Assembly: GCF_018437225.1 (NCBI RefSeq)
Contig: NZ_JAAMFI010000001.1
Location: 682,001 to 746,000 of the forward strand
Source of the DNA: Fructobacillus papyriferae
GTDB lineage: Bacteria > Bacillota > Bacilli > Lactobacillales > Lactobacillaceae
Length of the DNA: 64,000 bases
Direction of reading: 5' to 3'
Under the pieces are notes generated by a model. That model did no database searches and had not been told where the DNA came from. It saw only the letters and a program-made list of their open reading frames with translations. Shown here piece after piece: positions 60,482 to 64,000 of this stretch. The stretch's first letter is position 1; every line of letters begins with the position of its first letter. A program made the position numbers and the translations under genes.

Positions 60482-61111
60482 ATGCCAAAAATCAAAGAAC
60501 CCCGCTATCACAAGATTGCTCAGGAAATTTCCGAAGCCATCGTCAACAAAAAATTCGAAGTTGGCCAAAAACTTCACGCACGCTCGACCCTAGCGGCAAC
60601 TTTTGGTGTGTCTGCCGAAACCGCTCGAAAGGCGATTTCGGTTCTCGCCGATTTAGACATTGTTAAACCCGTTCACGGATCTGGTGTCGAAGTGCTGTCA
60701 CGTGAAAAAGCACGTGAGTTCTTGGCCCAGGCCAAAGAATCTCGCAATCTCCACGAGACACATAGTGAAATCAAGGACTTAATCCAAAAACAAAAAGAAG
60801 ATTTAAGCAACTTAGAACAATCCTTTTCCCTACTTTTGGATCAAACCCAGCGGGTTCGACAACAAAACCCAATGTCACCTTACGAATTTCTGCCCGACCA
60901 AAATTCTGAAAAGCTCAATCAATCGATTGGCTCGTTGAACATCTGGCAAAATACCGGGGCAACGATTGTGGCTATCTTGCATGATGACGATCTAATTCTA
61001 TCACCTGGTCCTTACGCCAACATTTTACCCGGTGACAGGATCTACTTCATCGGGTCCGACAAAACGGTTGAAGCCATGCAACAATTCTTTAATGGGGTCA
61101 GCACCGATTAG
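60482..61111 (+). CDS. busR: BusR, GntR-type repressor with RCK_C domain
   Basis: Represses the betaine transporter and, in streptococci and lactococci, responds to cyclic di-AMP. 209 residues: a GntR winged helix (about 5-75, FGVSAETARKAISVLADLDIVKP), a coiled coil (about 95-125, rich in Leu, Gln and Lys) and a C-terminal TrkA-C/RCK_C domain (about 130-205, ending LPGDRIYFIGSDKTVEAMQQFF). Divergent from opuAA, which is its usual place. Domain order and context make the call firm. Confidence 0.92.
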   Translation: MPKIKEPRYHKIAQEISEAIVNKKFEVGQKLHARSTLAATFGVSAETARKAISVLADLDIVKPVHGSGVEVLSREKAREFLAQAKESRNLHETHSEIKDLIQKQKEDLSNLEQSFSLLLDQTQRVRQQNPMSPYEFLPDQNSEKLNQSIGSLNIWQNTGATIVAILHDDDLILSPGPYANILPGDRIYFIGSDKTVEAMQQFFNGVSTD

Positions 61112-61126
61112 ATAAATGTGTTCAAT

Positions 61127-61158
61127 AAAAAAAGCAGACCGACTGGTCTGCTTTTTTT
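61127..61158. terminator. Bidirectional terminator between busR and pgi
   Basis: AAAAAAAGCAGACC-GACT-GGTCTGCTTTTTTT; its last bases touch the pgi stop. Confidence 0.9.
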
Positions 61159-62512
61159 ATTCTCTTTTATGACGGAGCCGCGCGCGATACTTTTCCGTTT
61201 CGTCTTCATAACCCGGCTTACCTAAGAGTGCAAACATAGCCGTTTTATAGGCTTCTACTCCCGGCTGATTAAAGGGATTAATGGCAAATAGATACCCCGA
61301 AATGGCCACAGCCATCTCAAAGAAGTAGATTAGTTCACCCAAACTCTTCTCATCTTGTTTTGCCACATAAACAGCCATGTTAGGCACACCACCGTCAATA
61401 TGAGCCAGTGCCACACCATCGGCTGCCGTCTGATTCACTTCTTCTAATGTTTTTTCTTCGAGGTAGGCAAGGCCATCCCCATCGCCCACCATTTTTGGAA
61501 TGGCCAGGTCACTTTCAATCTGATCGACTCGAACGACGGTTTCAAAGAGATCACGACGGCCTTCTTGAATATATTGACCAAAGGAGTGCAAATCCGTTGA
61601 GTAATTGGCAGACGATGGGTAGATTCCCTTTCGATTCTTTCCCTCAGATTCGCCCATTAACTGTTTCCACCACTCGGAAAAGTATTGAAGTGATGGCTCC
61701 CAATTGGCCAAGATTTCAGTCGTATACCCCTTGTCGTAAAGGATTCGGCGACTAGCGGCATATTGCAGCGCTGGATTATCCGTGAAGCTTTCTTTCTGGT
61801 AGGTTTTTTCAGCTTGAGCTGCCCCTTCTAAGAGTTCGTCAATGGCAACCCCAGCAACGGCAAGCGGTAAAAGTCCTACTGCTGTCAGAACAGAAAAACG
61901 GCCACCAATCCCACTTGGCACAACCAAATTATCATATGAAGCGGCTTTTGTTTCTTGCCGAAGCGTTCCTTGACTGGCGTCTGTTGTCGCAATAATCCGT
62001 TTGGCTGCACCATCTTGCCCATAACGCTTCATCAGTTCATCTTTAAAGAAGCGAAAAGCCAAAGCAGCCTCAGTGGTCTGTCCAGATTTAGAAATCACGT
62101 TAACAGAAAAATCCTGGTCACCAATCACCTGAAGCAGCTGATTTAAAGCCATAGCGGAAAGTTGGTTCCCAGCAAAGTAAACCTTTGTCTCCTGATCGTC
62201 GGCCAAATCGTTATACCAAGGGGACTTCAAAAAATCGAGCGCCATCTTGGCTCCCAGATAGGAGCCGCCAATCCCGATCACGACCAGGACTCGCGATTGC
62301 TGTTGCACCTTTTTTGCCAATTGTTTAATTTTAGCTAAGCATTTACCGTCAAAATTAGAAGCCCAATCGATCCAATCGGTATAGGCTGCACCAGCCCCCG
62401 ACTTTTCCTTTAGCAGCGTTTGGGCCACCTTTAGCTGGGGGGCTAATTCTTCGTATTCATGTTCTTTGATAAAGGACCTTAAACCAAAGGAATCGAATTG
62501 AATCGCGTTCAT
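61157..62512 (-). CDS. pgi: Glucose-6-phosphate isomerase
   Basis: Interconverts glucose 6-phosphate and fructose 6-phosphate; in phosphoketolase-pathway organisms it lets fructose enter as glucose 6-phosphate. From the ATG at 62512 (AAAGGAG 8 bases before) it has 451 residues, the Gram-positive length; the frame extends 57 codons further, which is not family-like. Phosphate-site motifs [14 protein letters not shown] and the signature [18 protein letters not shown] are present, as is the active-site glutamate region. Confidence 0.96.
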   Translation of the reverse strand: MNAIQFDSFGLRSFIKEHEYEELAPQLKVAQTLLKEKSGAGAAYTDWIDWASNFDGKCLAKIKQLAKKVQQQSRVLVVIGIGGSYLGAKMALDFLKSPWYNDLADDQETKVYFAGNQLSAMALNQLLQVIGDQDFSVNVISKSGQTTEAALAFRFFKDELMKRYGQDGAAKRIIATTDASQGTLRQETKAASYDNLVVPSGIGGRFSVLTAVGLLPLAVAGVAIDELLEGAAQAEKTYQKESFTDNPALQYAASRRILYDKGYTTEILANWEPSLQYFSEWWKQLMGESEGKNRKGIYPSSANYSTDLHSFGQYIQEGRRDLFETVVRVDQIESDLAIPKMVGDGDGLAYLEEKTLEEVNQTAADGVALAHIDGGVPNMAVYVAKQDEKSLGELIYFFEMAVAISGYLFAINPFNQPGVEAYKTAMFALLGKPGYEDETEKYRARLRHKRE

Positions 62513-62563
62513 GAGCATAGCTCCTTTCGTCTGCATATCTATAGATAGTATAACATTATTCAA

Positions 62564-62609
62564 AAAGAAAAGGACTTGTTTAAAATTATTAAACAAATCC
62601 TTTTCTTTT
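62564..62609 (-). terminator. Terminator after dacA
   Basis: Arms of 18 bases (AAAGAAAAGGACTTGTTT and its near-complement, one mismatch) directly past the dacA stop on minus, upstream of the pgi start. Confidence 0.7.
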
Positions 62610-63933
62610 ATTCTGTATCGACTGGTTGTCCGGCTAATTCCAGTGGAATTTCTTTTTGCTTTTCTGTTGTTTCTGGCAACCATTCCGCCTTGATCTTAAC
62701 CGCAATGTGCGCCAATGTATGCGTTTCAGAACCACTTGGTCGATGCTGCAACGTTGGCGTATCCAATAACTCAAGAGAAGACTTAGACTTGGTCCAGTAA
62801 GTTGTCAACTTAGCGACCTGAACTTTAGCCCGCGTTTTTTCGTTTTTGATCGGCAAGGTGGATACGCCAGACAGGGTTGAACCGGCTTGATAGTCGTGTG
62901 GCGTCATTTCGTCCAAAACTTGCCCGACCATATCAACCGTCTTTTGGAAGCGTTCTGTGCTATCTGTATAGTTCGCTGCCCCATTGATGACCGTCAAGAA
63001 AAGGTGTCCCTTTTGATCTTTCACAATTCCGGTATATGATGCCCCCGATTCAGGCGTTGACCCCGTTTTTAATCCAAGTAACTGTAAGTTATTGGGATTG
63101 TCTAAATTGGCCACCATATTGGCAAAGGAAGACCCAAAATCCGAATTTTGCCGAATCTTAGACTGGTTCTTCGTGTAGGTTAACGTATTCGAAGCGGTAA
63201 GCTTCATCAAATTCGGATCCATCTGGACAATTTTCATCGCAATCTGGGCGACCTGCTTGGCTGATGCTTTATTGTAGGCCGATGACGAAGCCGATGAAAT
63301 TTGGTTATCCAAGGCATCGCCGTTCTTTTGTCCAGCGCCGTTATACCACTCTGAACCGTCCAATTTTAATTCCTTGGCCCAGGTCTGCAAGAGATGCTGA
63401 TCCTTTGACGAACTACCCGAAAGATAAGTGACCAAGGCAAAGGCAGCATCATTAGCCGAGTTGGTGAACATCGCCCAGTAGAGGTCTTTTACTGCTACCT
63501 TGTCACCGGCTTGGATGTTCAGGTGCGAAAAAAGATTTTTGCTTTGCTTAGATAGGTCAGCAGAGGCTGGAATCGTGACCTGATCCGTCCATTTAATCTG
63601 ACCATCCTCGACGGCTTTTAAGACGCCATAGGCCACCAGCATCTTGGATTGCGAAGCGATGGCCACCTGTTTATCCGCATTTTTTTGTCCGAGCACCTGC
63701 CCCGTATTCAAATCCACCACAAGGGCCGACTTAGCGTCTACTGATAACTTGACGGGTTGCTCTTTTTTAGTCGTCGTTTGAACCACGGTCTGGTGCACAT
63801 GCGGCCAAAAAACAATGGTTAAGGCAGCCACGACCATGACCACAAGCGCGCAGAGCGCTGCAAACATGTGCCACTTTTGGCGGTTTTTGTTGTTCACCGG
63901 TTGGCTGTAGACCTGCCGCTTTTTCTTAAACAT
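62608..63933 (-). CDS. dacA: D-alanyl-D-alanine carboxypeptidase (class A, DacA-like)
   Basis: Low-mass penicillin-binding protein that trims the terminal D-Ala of peptidoglycan stem peptides. 441 residues. The N-terminal membrane segment (about 23-45) looks like an uncleaved anchor. The catalytic motifs are SxxK (ASQSKM), SxN (TNSAND) and KTG (LKTGST). The C-terminal region (about 330-440) is the PBP5-like beta domain. The ATG lies 3 bp past the stop of the upstream partial gene, so the two are likely co-transcribed. Confidence 0.93.
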   Translation of the reverse strand: MFKKKRQVYSQPVNNKNRQKWHMFAALCALVVMVVAALTIVFWPHVHQTVVQTTTKKEQPVKLSVDAKSALVVDLNTGQVLGQKNADKQVAIASQSKMLVAYGVLKAVEDGQIKWTDQVTIPASADLSKQSKNLFSHLNIQAGDKVAVKDLYWAMFTNSANDAAFALVTYLSGSSSKDQHLLQTWAKELKLDGSEWYNGAGQKNGDALDNQISSASSSAYNKASAKQVAQIAMKIVQMDPNLMKLTASNTLTYTKNQSKIRQNSDFGSSFANMVANLDNPNNLQLLGLKTGSTPESGASYTGIVKDQKGHLFLTVINGAANYTDSTERFQKTVDMVGQVLDEMTPHDYQAGSTLSGVSTLPIKNEKTRAKVQVAKLTTYWTKSKSSLELLDTPTLQHRPSGSETHTLAHIAVKIKAEWLPETTEKQKEIPLELAGQPVDTE

Positions 63934-63936
63934 AAG

Positions 63937-64000
63937 CTATTCTTCTTTTTCTTGTTTTTTTGGAAGCGTGATAATAAAAGCCGTCAGCTCGTCGTTGGAT
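63937..64000 (-). CDS. C-terminal end of a probable sensor histidine kinase (partial)
   Basis: The last 20 codons of a minus-strand gene reach the window edge; the sequence TAFIITLPKKQEKEE before the TAG resembles the final strand of a histidine kinase ATPase domain (xFxIxLP) followed by a charged tail. The 5' part is outside the window, so the call is tentative. Confidence 0.4.
   Translation of the reverse strand, partial: SNDELTAFIITLPKKQEKEE

Overview
The window reads like a chromosomal segment of a heterofermentative lactic acid bacterium, most likely Leuconostocaceae; Fructobacillus or a related genus is my best guess. The clues are moderate G+C by eye, Lactobacillales-type genes (SUF cluster without sufA, BusR/OpuA, comG operon followed by ytxK and ackA, RpoE, PepN, GH68 fructansucrase) and AAGGAG ribosome binding sites. 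The genus is an inference; no rRNA is present. Most genes lie on the minus strand.

Layout. 1-8 kb: uvrC (cut by the left edge), pyrG with a CTP-type attenuator, a decayed pyrimidine operon (pyrE, pyrF, a truncated pyrD), a structured RNA candidate, and a divergent membrane-anchored GH68 enzyme. 7.6-16.5 kb: a Ni/Co permease, the suf operon (sufC-D-S-U-B) and the class III ribonucleotide reductase pair nrdD-nrdG, which has an SOS box over its promoter. 17-24.7 kb: a DUF975 membrane protein, a T-box controlled amino-acid permease, an AT-richer accessory stretch with a broken DUF1906 gene and two orphans beside a tRNA-Lys, then rpoE, a DUF1934 protein and an HD hydrolase. 24.7-31 kb: pepN, a CPA1 antiporter, a DUF1054 protein and a YihY membrane protein. 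31-34.6 kb: an iron and peroxide locus with NADH peroxidase, two VIT1/CCC1 transporters and a PerR/Fur-family regulator that has no cysteine.

34.7-44 kb: a class B penicillin-binding protein, a YfhO protein, greA, a cre-controlled GRP sugar transporter, an MltG-like/glucosaminidase fusion, ackA and the YtxK-like methyltransferase. 44.9-52.6 kb: the seven-gene comG operon, folD, comEB, thyA and a membrane-anchored DNA/RNA nuclease of the DNA-entry type. 52.8-55 kb: a membrane-bound XRE regulator with a direct-repeat operator candidate, a DUF5067-like exported protein, a gene remnant and tRNA-Glu(CUC). 55-64 kb: a two-gene ABC exporter, the glycine betaine transporter OpuA with divergent BusR, pgi, a D,D-carboxypeptidase and the tail of a probable histidine kinase.

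How it fits together. The cell can apparently complete UMP only from orotate (pyrE and pyrF intact, pyrD broken), converts UTP to CTP under CTP feedback, and makes deoxynucleotides anaerobically. It carries the comG machinery, defends against peroxide and free iron, and manages osmotic stress through BusR. No CRISPR array, prophage or insertion sequence was recognised. The points most worth checking are the rod-like RNA at 5645-5850, the cysteine-free PerR homologue, the SOS box on nrdD, the MltG/GH73 fusion and the broken accessory genes next to tRNA-Lys.
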